From Clostridia bacterium (GTDB lineage Bacteria > Bacillota > Clostridia > Christensenellales > Aristaeellaceae), in contig JAGBDL010000135.1 of the NCBI GenBank assembly GCA_017937505.1, positions 1-64,000 of the forward strand: 64,000 bases of DNA. Reading direction: 5' to 3'. The notes below the pieces were generated by a model that did no database searches, was not told the DNA's origin, and saw only the letters and a list, made by a program, of their open reading frames with translations. Positions 57,023-64,000 of the stretch are shown one piece after another (position 1 is the stretch's first letter; the number at the start of each line of letters is the position of its first letter). A program made the position numbers and the translations under genes.

Positions 57023-57973
57023 ATGGGTTTTTTTGACAGGTTTTATTACGGCAAGGCGGGCAAGCGCGATTACAGCGAAATGGATATGCCCAAGAACCGC
57101 GTTTCTCTGTTCTTCCTTGTGCTCAAGGATCACTTCTTTGATCTGATCAAGATCAATTTCCTGCAGCTCGTCTTCTGGCTGCCCTTCCTGATCTGGACGT
57201 ATATCAACATGGTGGCGATTCAGACCATCGACGCGCAGGCGCTGCTGGAAATGGAGAATGGCACGCAGCAGCTCATGAGCACGATGGGCAGCTATCTGAT
57301 GATGTGGCTTATCGGCCTGATTCCGTGCACGGCGATTACGGGGCCGTCCTCCGCAGGCGCGGCGTATGTTATGCGCAACTGGGCGCGCGACCAGCATGCG
57401 TTTCTGTTCTCGGACTTCAAGGATGCGTTCAAGAGCAACTGGAAGCAGGCGCTGCCGGTGTCCATCATCACGGCGCTGGTGCCGGTGCTGGCATACACGG
57501 CGGTCATGTACTATGGCACGCTGGCGTCCAGCAACACCGTGATGCTGCTTCCGCTCGTTCTCGTGTTGTCTGCGACGCTGATGTGGGTGCTGATGCTGCC
57601 GCTGCTCTATCCGATGATGATCGGCTACGAGCTCAGGTTTTCCGCGCTGCTGAGGAATGCGCTGTTCATGGCGGTTGCGCGTCTGCCCCAGATGCTGATG
57701 GCGCGGCTGATCACATTCATCCCGATCGCGCTGCTGTTCATGGGGATTTACATCGGCAACGGCGTGTTGATCCTGGTGATGTCGCTGTATTACATGCTCT
57801 TCGGCTTCGCATTTTCCCGTCTGATGTACGCGTCTGTGGCCAACAGCGTGTTTGACAAGTTCCTCAACCCGCACATCGAAGGCGCTCCGGTGGGCATGGG
57901 CCTTCGCCCGCACACGGAGGAGGACGAGCTGCTGGACGATGACGATGAGGAAGAGGAGGACGACGAGGTCTGA
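57023..57973 (+). CDS. YesL/DUF624-like membrane protein
   Basis: A 316-residue membrane protein. After a soluble N-terminus beginning MGFFDRFYYGK come about six hydrophobic segments (from about residue 45 to 270), including LIGLIPCTAITGPSSAGAAYVMRNWARD and LFSDFKDAFKSNWKQAL. This is the DUF624/YesL pattern, in which a GP.. helix is followed by an FW/FKDAF segment. The protein ends in an acidic tail (about 297-316, mostly D/E). Function unknown. AGGAGG lies 6 bases before ATG 57023. It follows the M20 gene closely and is probably in the same transcript. Confidence 0.78.
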   Translation: MGFFDRFYYGKAGKRDYSEMDMPKNRVSLFFLVLKDHFFDLIKINFLQLVFWLPFLIWTYINMVAIQTIDAQALLEMENGTQQLMSTMGSYLMMWLIGLIPCTAITGPSSAGAAYVMRNWARDQHAFLFSDFKDAFKSNWKQALPVSIITALVPVLAYTAVMYYGTLASSNTVMLLPLVLVLSATLMWVLMLPLLYPMMIGYELRFSALLRNALFMAVARLPQMLMARLITFIPIALLFMGIYIGNGVLILVMSLYYMLFGFAFSRLMYASVANSVFDKFLNPHIEGAPVGMGLRPHTEEDELLDDDDEEEEDDEV

Positions 57974-58034
57974 TCCGCAGGCGGCATGAAAGCCCCGTCT
58001 CCCGGAGAGAATGACTCCGGGGGGGTGAGGAGCG

Positions 58035-58220
58035 ATGCCGGTGCCGTACAGAAAGCCGACGAACCGGGAACGGAACAAGTATCGTGCAGCTGAAGCTGCG
58101 GGGCTGCTTGACCGGGTGCTTGAGGTCGGCTGGGCCGGTCTGTCCGCCAAGGAGAGCGGGCGGATCGGCGGCATTCTAGCACATATGGATCAGGAGAAAA
58201 CGACGCACGATGTACGATGA
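58035..58220 (+). CDS. alpha/beta-type small acid-soluble spore protein (SASP)
   Basis: A 61-residue protein. The region NKYRAAEAAGLLDRVLEVGW is followed by AGLSAKESGRIGG (about 34-46), the hallmark of alpha/beta SASPs, which coat and protect spore DNA and are degraded by the GPR protease on germination. GTGAGGAG lies before ATG 58035. The gene overlaps the methyltransferase gene by 11 bases. SASP genes are usually expressed in the forespore from sigma-G promoters; none is obvious here. It is the clearest evidence that the organism belongs to a spore-forming lineage. Confidence 0.85.
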   Translation: MPVPYRKPTNRERNKYRAAEAAGLLDRVLEVGWAGLSAKESGRIGGILAHMDQEKTTHDVR

Positions 58221-58974
58221 TTTTGCAGGCGTATATGATACGCTGATGGACGATTACGACTACGACGCGTGGAGCGAGCACTATCTTTCGCTCATCCGGA
58301 ACGCATTGGGCGAGCTGCCTGCGCGCATGGCGGAATGCGCCTGCGGCACAGGCAGCCTGACGGTGCGCTTTGCCCGGAGGGGCCTGAGCGTCGTCGGCAT
58401 CGATCTCTCCGCCGCGATGCTCAGGCGCGCGGAGGAGAAGGCGCGATCCTGGGGCGTGGAAGCCGCGTTTGTCCGACAGGACATGAGGAGGCTTACGCTG
58501 CCGCGCCGTGTCGGCGCCGTGTTGGCGACGTGCGACGGCGTCAATTATCTGACCACGCCGCAGGACGTTAAGGCATTCTTCAGCGCTGCATATACGCAGC
58601 TTCTGCCGGGCGGCGTCCTGTGCTTTGACTGCTCGAGCCGGCATAAGCTGGAAGACGAGATGGGCGACGCGTTCTTCGGCGAAGAGAGAGACGGGTTGGC
58701 GACGCTCTGGCAGAACGCGCTCAACCGGCAGATGCATGTGCTGACGATGGACGTGACCTTCTTTGTGCGCGAGGAGGATGGACGCTACCGCCGGTTCCGC
58801 GAGCAGCACCGTCAGCGCGCGCACAGTGAGCAGGAAATCTGCGCATGGCTTGCTGAGGCAGGCTTTGAGGACGTTCACGCGTATGGCGGGCTGCGCACGG
58901 ATGCGCCCCGTGAGGAGGATTCCCGAATTCACTATACGGCGCGCAGACCGCAGGAGGCGGCATTTATGCTGTAA
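58210..58974 (+). CDS. class I SAM-dependent methyltransferase
   Basis: A 254-residue methyltransferase: the N-terminus YDDFAGVYDTLMDDYDYDAW is typical of small-molecule methyltransferases of this group, motif I is AECACGTGSLTVRFA (about 42-56), GIDLSAAML is motif post I, and VLATCDGVNYL is motif II. Substrate unknown. In several Clostridia such a gene precedes hslO, as here. ATG 58210 overlaps the SASP gene. Confidence 0.88.
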   Translation: MYDDFAGVYDTLMDDYDYDAWSEHYLSLIRNALGELPARMAECACGTGSLTVRFARRGLSVVGIDLSAAMLRRAEEKARSWGVEAAFVRQDMRRLTLPRRVGAVLATCDGVNYLTTPQDVKAFFSAAYTQLLPGGVLCFDCSSRHKLEDEMGDAFFGEERDGLATLWQNALNRQMHVLTMDVTFFVREEDGRYRRFREQHRQRAHSEQEICAWLAEAGFEDVHAYGGLRTDAPREEDSRIHYTARRPQEAAFML

Positions 58975-58999
58975 CGGCTGCGCAACAGGAGGAAAGACG

Positions 59000-59899
59000 A
59001 TGGAACAGAAAAAATCCAGGCTGCTTCGCATGACGCTCAAGGGCGGCGAGGCGCGTGTATTTTTGTGCGATACGACGGAAATGGCGCAGCAGGCGCGCGA
59101 TCTGCACAACGCGAGCAACACCTGTACGGCGGCCATGGGCCGCATGCTGGCGGCGGTGTCCATCATGGGCGTCGGCCTCAAGAGTGAGGGCGACCGAATC
59201 ACGGCGACGATCAACGGCGGCGGTCCTGCCGGCCCGATTTGCGGCGTGGCTGGTCCGGACGGTGTGGTCAAGGTTACGGTCGAGCATCCGGAGGTGGAGC
59301 TGCCGCTCAAGCCAAACGGCAAGCTGGACGTTGGCGGCGCGCTGGGCAAGGACGGCCAGCTGACGGTCATGCGCTCGTTCAGCTATGGAGAGCCGTACAT
59401 CGGCCGCGTCCAGCTGGTCTCCGGCGAAATCGCCGAGGATTTTGCGATGTACTATCTGGAGTCCGAGCAGACGCCGTCGCTGTGCGCGCTGGGCACGCTC
59501 GTGGGCGAGACGGTGCTCTCCGCCGGCGGCATCCTCATTCAGGCCATGCCCGGCTGTTCGGATGCGCTGCTGGATGCGCTGGAGGTTCGCGCGGAGCTCT
59601 TTGGCTCGATCTCCCAGCTGCTCCAGGAGATGACGCTCGAGGAGCTGGCGTATGCCTGCTTCCGCGACCTGGAGCCGGAGGTGCTTGAGGAGATTCCGCT
59701 TGAGCTCCGATGCGACTGCTCGCGCGATTACATCGAGCGCGTGCTGCTGTCCATGGGCGAAAAGGAGATTCGCGAGCTCATCCGCACGCAGCACGGCTGC
59801 GAGGTGACCTGCCATTTCTGCCGCCGCCATTACGCCTTTACTGGCGATGAGCTGGAAGCGCTGCTTAAGCAGGCGCAGAAGGATGAGGACGACGCCTGA
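59000..59899 (+). CDS. hslO: redox-regulated chaperone Hsp33
   Basis: A 299-residue Hsp33. The N-terminal core has LHNASNTCTAAMGRMLAA, GDRITATINGGGPAGPI and SGEIAEDFAMYYLESEQTP. The C-terminal redox switch holds four zinc-binding cysteines as CDC (about 239-241) and CHFC (about 272-275). Oxidation releases zinc, unfolds the switch and activates holdase function under oxidative and heat stress. CAGGAGGAAAG lies before ATG 59000. Earlier in-frame starts would overlap the methyltransferase gene and are not used. Following this gene, about 110 bases contain no clear terminator apart from a weak CCTGC/GCAGG hairpin. Confidence 0.94.
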   Translation: MEQKKSRLLRMTLKGGEARVFLCDTTEMAQQARDLHNASNTCTAAMGRMLAAVSIMGVGLKSEGDRITATINGGGPAGPICGVAGPDGVVKVTVEHPEVELPLKPNGKLDVGGALGKDGQLTVMRSFSYGEPYIGRVQLVSGEIAEDFAMYYLESEQTPSLCALGTLVGETVLSAGGILIQAMPGCSDALLDALEVRAELFGSISQLLQEMTLEELAYACFRDLEPEVLEEIPLELRCDCSRDYIERVLLSMGEKEIRELIRTQHGCEVTCHFCRRHYAFTGDELEALLKQAQKDEDDA

Positions 59900-60011
59900 A
59901 AGGCGGGCCGTGTCCGCTTCTGGCGGCTTGGCAAAACGAAACTGCTCCTGCCCGCTGCAGGGCTTTTCGCGCAGTTTTGATCAGGTAAAACCAAAATGAC
60001 AGGAGGTTGCC

Positions 60012-61685
60012 GTGAGCAACGTGATCACGATCAGCCGCACGCGCGACTATCTGGTCAGCCGTGCTGCGAAGCATCGGCGTGCCGGTCGGTATGACGAGGC
60101 AATGGCGCTCCTTTGGAAGGCAAAAACTCAGTTCGGCATTCAGGAAGACATTGAAATAGAAGCGGCTCGCGTCTATACCGAAATGGGCTGCGACGAGGAG
60201 GCGGGGCGGGCCTATCTGCGCGTGGTGCGTCTTGGCGGCGCACACAAGGCGGAAGCGCTGTTTGAGCTGTCGCTCGCCAGCGCGCAGCGGGGCGATTTTG
60301 GCCGGGCAGTCTCGTATTATGAGCATTTTCTCGCCTGCAAGACACGGACGCAGATTCCCGAGGAAGCGGCTTCGGCGCTCGGCCGCCAGCTTCTTGATGA
60401 GCTTGAACGGCCGCCGATGCGCAGCCGGAAGGCGCGCGCCCGGGTGCTGGAGCATCGCGCGGCTTCCCGCCTGCAGGAGGGGAAGACGATCGCAGCCCAG
60501 CACCTGATGGAGCGTTCGCTGCGTCTGCATGAGACGGCGCGGGGATATACCATGCTCGCCTGCTGCCGTCTGATCCGCATGCAGCTGTCCGAGGCGGTGG
60601 AGGCCGCCGCCCGGGCCCACCGCATGGCGCCCGGCAGGGTGCAGACGCTGTGCGTGCTCTCCGACGCGTATGCGGCAATGGGGGAAGCCGGGCTTTCCCG
60701 CCGGGCCATGTACCTGGCCGCCATGCGGGCCAGAGAGCCGGACGATCTGTTCTCAGTCGCCATGGAGAGTGCGAAGCACGGCGACGATGCGCTGACGATG
60801 CGCATGACGAAAAAGCTGCTTGCGCGCGAACCCTATCACACGCACGGCATGAGGCTGCGCGCATGCGCGCTGATCAATCTGGGCCGGATGAAGGAAGCGA
60901 GCCGCTTGTTTGGACGGCTGTGCGGTCTGCTGCCGGAGGATACGATCTGCGAGTTCTTTTATAAGCTGTCGCGGGAAGAAAATGCGCAGACGGAGCGGTT
61001 CTCTCTGGGCGTCGATGTGACGCATGAGGAGGGCGTAAGCCGGGCGGCGGAGCTGATTTCCAACCTCTATGTCTCGCCCGACGAGATCTGTGCGCAGCCG
61101 TCATCCCTTCAAAGGGTTTGCAGGCTGTGCGATTGGGCGATTCATTCTCCAATGGCCGGCTCGCATACCAAGATGGTCGCGCTGATCCTGATGACCGCCA
61201 TCCCGGCGGACGATGCCCGGGAGGTGCTGCTGGACGCGCTGACCGATCCGCAGCTGACAGACGGCGTCAAGCTGAACATCCTGCAGGTTCTGACAGCCAG
61301 GGAGGGCTTCAAGCCATACTGCGTGGACGTCGGCGGCAGGCTGGTTCATCTGGCGGCCGGCGGCATCAGCATGCAGCCGGCAAGCAGCAGCAAGGCAAAT
61401 TCCCAGATTGTGCAGCGCGCCTCGGACGCGCTTTGCGGGGCGTATCCGGATGCCTCGCAAAGGATTCTTGACATGTTCCTGCGGTATCTGGCGGTGTATC
61501 CGCAGCCCAGGGGACGAGAGGCAGACGCCTGTGCTGCGGCGCTTGAGGCGCTGTACCACAGGCAGGCCGGACGGAACGTCGACGAGCGGAGGATCGCGGA
61601 AAGAAACGGCATCTCAAAGCGGCTTCTGAACAGGATGCTGCGCCGCTTTGAGCGCTGTTTGCAGGAAACACCGGATGAGCAATGA
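60012..61685 (+). CDS. TPR-like helical repeat protein
   Basis: A 557-residue protein made almost entirely of helices. TPR-like units are visible at about 20-130 (HRRAGRYDEAMALLWKAKTQFG, LSLASAQRGDFGRAVSYYEHFLA), 160-240 and 265-325 (ACALINLGRMKEASRLFGRL). The second half is helical without clear repeat signatures, ending in KRLLNRMLRRFERCLQ. No signal peptide or membrane segment. GTG 60012 follows CAGGAGG. It is followed 25 bases later by another helical protein gene, then by a TPR-containing membrane protein, perhaps one operon. Function unknown. Confidence 0.75.
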   Translation: MSNVITISRTRDYLVSRAAKHRRAGRYDEAMALLWKAKTQFGIQEDIEIEAARVYTEMGCDEEAGRAYLRVVRLGGAHKAEALFELSLASAQRGDFGRAVSYYEHFLACKTRTQIPEEAASALGRQLLDELERPPMRSRKARARVLEHRAASRLQEGKTIAAQHLMERSLRLHETARGYTMLACCRLIRMQLSEAVEAAARAHRMAPGRVQTLCVLSDAYAAMGEAGLSRRAMYLAAMRAREPDDLFSVAMESAKHGDDALTMRMTKKLLAREPYHTHGMRLRACALINLGRMKEASRLFGRLCGLLPEDTICEFFYKLSREENAQTERFSLGVDVTHEEGVSRAAELISNLYVSPDEICAQPSSLQRVCRLCDWAIHSPMAGSHTKMVALILMTAIPADDAREVLLDALTDPQLTDGVKLNILQVLTAREGFKPYCVDVGGRLVHLAAGGISMQPASSSKANSQIVQRASDALCGAYPDASQRILDMFLRYLAVYPQPRGREADACAAALEALYHRQAGRNVDERRIAERNGISKRLLNRMLRRFERCLQETPDEQ

Positions 61686-61710
61686 ACTATAGGAAACGAG
61701 GGAGAATCAC

Positions 61711-62538
61711 ATGAAGTGCATCGATTTTGACAAGCAGTTTGAGCGCTATACGCGCGACTGGATGGCGAAAAACGCCGAGAAGTACAACAACGACATGGAC
61801 GCCATCGAGGCGATGATGCCGGACATCTATATGGAATTCATGAGCAGGCCGGCGTCCTGGCTGGATGGCATGTCTCCGGAAGCGTATTTCGAGCAGTTTG
61901 ACGACGCAGGCATGCTGATTGACTGGATGTGCGCCTATTACGAGCAGAACGTGCCGGTGCCCGATCTGCTGCTGGAGCGCATCACGGCGCTGGGCAGCGA
62001 CGCGGAGGAAAGGCTGCTTGCGCTGCCCTTTGGCGAGAACGTGCCGCACGAGGCGGCGCTGACGGCCATTTCCCTGCTGCGCGAGCTGGAAAGCAGCGCG
62101 CCCATGCAGGCGTACATCGATTTCATCCGCACGCTCGAGGCGCCGGACGAGAAGGGCGATATGTGCGCGGAGTCGCTTCTGGCCATGGGCGAGGCCGTGG
62201 TTGAGCCGATCCTGGCGTCGCTTGATACCGCCGGACAGACGGCGCGCGATATCTTCGCGGACGTTCTGAGCAATTTCCCGGGCGACGACCGCATTTTCAT
62301 GCTGCTTATGGAGCGCTTTGAGCACTGTGAGGATCGCCATGCACTGTTCGCCTCCTATCTGGCCAAGTTCGGCGATGATCGTGCGCTGCCGGTGCTGCTC
62401 GCCGCCGCGCTTGACGACAATACCAACTACCTTGACTATGTGGAGATCGTCAGCGCAATTGACGCGCTGGGCGGAGAGCGCCCGCCGGAGCGCGACTTTA
62501 ACGGCGATCCGTATTACGAATCTCTCAAACGGATCTGA
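61711..62538 (+). CDS. HEAT-like acidic helical protein of unknown function
   Basis: A 275-residue acidic, all-helical protein. Segments such as AEERLLALPFGENVPHEAALTAISLLRELE and CAESLLAMGEAVVEPILASLDTA resemble HEAT-type repeats (about 90-230); the N-terminus is less regular. No enzymatic motif was found. GAGGGAG lies before ATG 61711. Placement between the TPR protein and the zinc-ribbon protein suggests joint expression, but nothing indicates a specific role. Confidence 0.7.
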   Translation: MKCIDFDKQFERYTRDWMAKNAEKYNNDMDAIEAMMPDIYMEFMSRPASWLDGMSPEAYFEQFDDAGMLIDWMCAYYEQNVPVPDLLLERITALGSDAEERLLALPFGENVPHEAALTAISLLRELESSAPMQAYIDFIRTLEAPDEKGDMCAESLLAMGEAVVEPILASLDTAGQTARDIFADVLSNFPGDDRIFMLLMERFEHCEDRHALFASYLAKFGDDRALPVLLAAALDDNTNYLDYVEIVSAIDALGGERPPERDFNGDPYYESLKRI

Positions 62539-62587
62539 CGCATCAGATGGATGACGCATTTTCGAGCTACAAGGAGGAACTGCCTTC

Positions 62588-64000
62588 GTGATTTGTCCAA
62601 ACTGCGGTCGGGAGCTGCCCGATACCGCTCGCGTTTGTCCGGGCTGCTCGGCCGTGCAGCGGGTGTTCAGGCGCAGACAGGCTGACACCGATCTGCCGGA
62701 ACCGAGCGAACCGGTGCGCGTTACGCGGCGCGTTGCCCCGGATACAGATGAGGTCAAACACAAAAGAGAGCAGGCCGGAGAAGCAAAGCGGGGAACCGTA
62801 TCCACACCGAAGCGTCCGGAAAGCACGGCTGAAAAGCCGGACAGCGCCAGCCGCGTCCCGATCGGCCTGAGCAAGCAGGCGGCCCGGGCGCAGACGCAGG
62901 TGCGCCATGTCCGCCGCGCCCCGGATCACATCCGCCGCAAGGTGGACGCGCGGCCTGCGCTGATGGATCCGCCGATCTACCGCAAGTCGCACAAGCGGCT
63001 CATGCGCGTGGTATTTGTCATCGTGCTGCTCACGCTGTTCATCGGTTCCGCGGGCGGCTATATGCTCTTTCGGACGGAGAACGGACAGCGCCTGATGGCG
63101 ACGTGGGGCTGGTCGATTGCCAACACGGACGCATACGTCACGCTGGGCAGGGAGCTGCTTGAGCAGGCGTACTTCACCCGTGCGCTGGAAATGCTGAGCG
63201 TTGCCGTCGAACGCGAGCCGGACAACGTCGATGCGCTGGTGCTGATGGGACAGGCCTACACGGAGCTCGGGAGGACGGACGAGGCGATTGCCATCTACCA
63301 GTCGCTGATTCAGGACATCGCGCCGGCGCATCCAAGCGCTTACCGGAACCTGATCAAAATCTATCAGCAGCAGGGCTACAACGCCGAAGCGCTGGCCCTG
63401 ATGAAAAGCGCGGCGGAAAACGCGAACAGCACACAGGAATTCACCGTGATGCTGCGCGAGTATACGCCGACAGCACCGACCCTGTCCTATCAGGAGGGAA
63501 GATACAACGAAGAAATCGATGTGACGATCTCCATTCCGGAGGGCCAAACCGTCTACTATTCCACCGACGGTACCGATCCGTCGGAATCCGGTCTGGTGTA
63601 TACGGCGGGCACGCAGATTCACATCCCGGAGGGCAAGATGACCATCAAGGCCATCGGCTTTACGGAGAACGGCACGCCCAGCGATCAGGTCACAGCCAAT
63701 TATACCGTCATCATTCCGACGCCGGCCGCACCAAAGGCCAATTACGCCTCCGGTGTCTACAAGAAGGCGCCCAAGGTGACGCTGCGTCCGGGCTCCGAGG
63801 ACAAAAAGGAGAACGAAAAGATCGTCGCGATCTACTACACGCTTGACGGACGCCAGGCAACGACGGACTCCACGCTCTACACGGAGCCCATTCAGCTGCC
63901 CATCGGCGATTCCCGTCTGCGGGCCATTGCCGTATCCAGCAACGGCAAGATCAGCTATGAAATGAACGTGACGTACAAGGTCGAGGGCAACCTCAAGAAC
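62588..64000 (+). CDS. zinc-ribbon, membrane-anchored TPR protein with chitobiase-C domains, 3' end cut by window
   Basis: The frame is open from GTG 62588 (AAGGAGG 10 bases upstream) to the window end, 471 codons. A zinc ribbon at the N-terminus (CPNCGRELPDTARVCPGCSA, residues 3-22) precedes a charged linker, one transmembrane segment (about 142-160), TPR units (about 180-275, LVLMGQAYTELGRTDEAIAI) and at least two chitobiase/beta-hexosaminidase C-terminal-type modules (about 300-377 with TVYYSTDGTDPSESG; about 390-465 with IYYTLDGRQATTD). The zinc ribbon would be cytoplasmic and the TPR and beta modules outside. Function unknown. Confidence 0.82.
   Translation, partial: MICPNCGRELPDTARVCPGCSAVQRVFRRRQADTDLPEPSEPVRVTRRVAPDTDEVKHKREQAGEAKRGTVSTPKRPESTAEKPDSASRVPIGLSKQAARAQTQVRHVRRAPDHIRRKVDARPALMDPPIYRKSHKRLMRVVFVIVLLTLFIGSAGGYMLFRTENGQRLMATWGWSIANTDAYVTLGRELLEQAYFTRALEMLSVAVEREPDNVDALVLMGQAYTELGRTDEAIAIYQSLIQDIAPAHPSAYRNLIKIYQQQGYNAEALALMKSAAENANSTQEFTVMLREYTPTAPTLSYQEGRYNEEIDVTISIPEGQTVYYSTDGTDPSESGLVYTAGTQIHIPEGKMTIKAIGFTENGTPSDQVTANYTVIIPTPAAPKANYASGVYKKAPKVTLRPGSEDKKENEKIVAIYYTLDGRQATTDSTLYTEPIQLPIGDSRLRAIAVSSNGKISYEMNVTYKVEGNLKN

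Noticed and set aside
62567-63622. Minus-strand open frame at the window end
   Set aside because: The plus strand carries an open frame with zinc ribbon, transmembrane, TPR and chitobiase-C features through to the edge.
1-64000. Mobile elements, CRISPR array, toxin-antitoxin or secondary-metabolite cluster
   Set aside because: No transposase, integrase, direct-repeat array, toxin pair or biosynthetic megasynthase was seen; gene order is conserved housekeeping throughout.

Overview
The window reads as a chromosomal stretch of a spore-forming, GC-rich Bacillota of class Clostridia. This rests on an alpha/beta-type small acid-soluble spore protein, a SpoIVFA/SpoIVFB pair, a SpoIID-like protein, IreB, YlmH, SepF and DivIVA, T-box and TPP riboswitches, and sigma-A type promoters mostly with 17-bp spacers. 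Gene order follows Bacillus subtilis in many places (yrrD-yrrI-yrzL-yrrK-yrzB, miaB-ymcA-mutS-mutL-miaA, maf-mreBCD-minD-spoIVFAB, ylmE-F-H-divIVA-lspA-ylyB). I see no prophage, insertion sequence, CRISPR array, rRNA or tRNA gene. Nearly everything is on the + strand; the minus-strand genes are a rhomboid protease, a small antisense gene, a membrane protein, thiT, argF, dapA and asd.

Layout. 1-4.7 kb: end of a methylenetetrahydrofolate reductase, rhomboid protease, ABC-F ATPase, phosphatidyltransferase, PRC-barrel protein. 4.7-7.3 kb: AI-2E-type permease, IreB, a RuvX-DUF1292 fusion and a second DUF1292-like protein. 7.3-12.7 kb: phenylalanine T-box, pheS, pheT, aroE and a class I amidotransferase-type hydrolase. 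12.8-18.2 kb: SpoIID-like protein, GAPDH, GT2 glycosyltransferase, QueG-like protein. 18.2-31.1 kb: radical SAM protein with its DUF2344 partner, RNase G, miaB, a RicA-like protein, mutS, mutL, miaA, a cysteine-rich orphan and xpt. 31.3-40.8 kb: maf, mreBCD, PBP2, a degenerate MinD, rodA and the SpoIVF pair, covering cell elongation and late sporulation. 40.8-46.7 kb: DEAD-box helicase, a free-standing DUF1292 gene, thiamine uptake under a TPP riboswitch, argF divergent from aroK. 46.7-53.4 kb: THUMP protein, HlyD-like protein, then the division cluster yggS-sepF-ylmH-divIVA and lspA-rluD. 53.5-57 kb: dapA and asd divergent from an M20 amidohydrolase, a lysine/diaminopimelate locus. 57-64 kb: DUF624 membrane protein, SASP, methyltransferase, hslO, two repeat proteins and a zinc-ribbon/TPR/chitobiase-C protein running off the end.

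Most of the window is well-conserved housekeeping sequence and I do not see a clear-cut new system. The most interesting points are the RuvX-DUF1292 fusion beside further DUF1292 paralogues, a 191-residue protein with 23 cysteines, a MinD homologue lacking the signature lysine of its deviant Walker A motif between PBP2 and RodA, a small TTG-started gene antisense to the helicase 3' end, an unexplained segment ending in a strong terminator near 42.8 kb, and a Phe T-box apparently controlling aroE as well as pheST. All gene calls come from reading motifs by eye; no database search was run.
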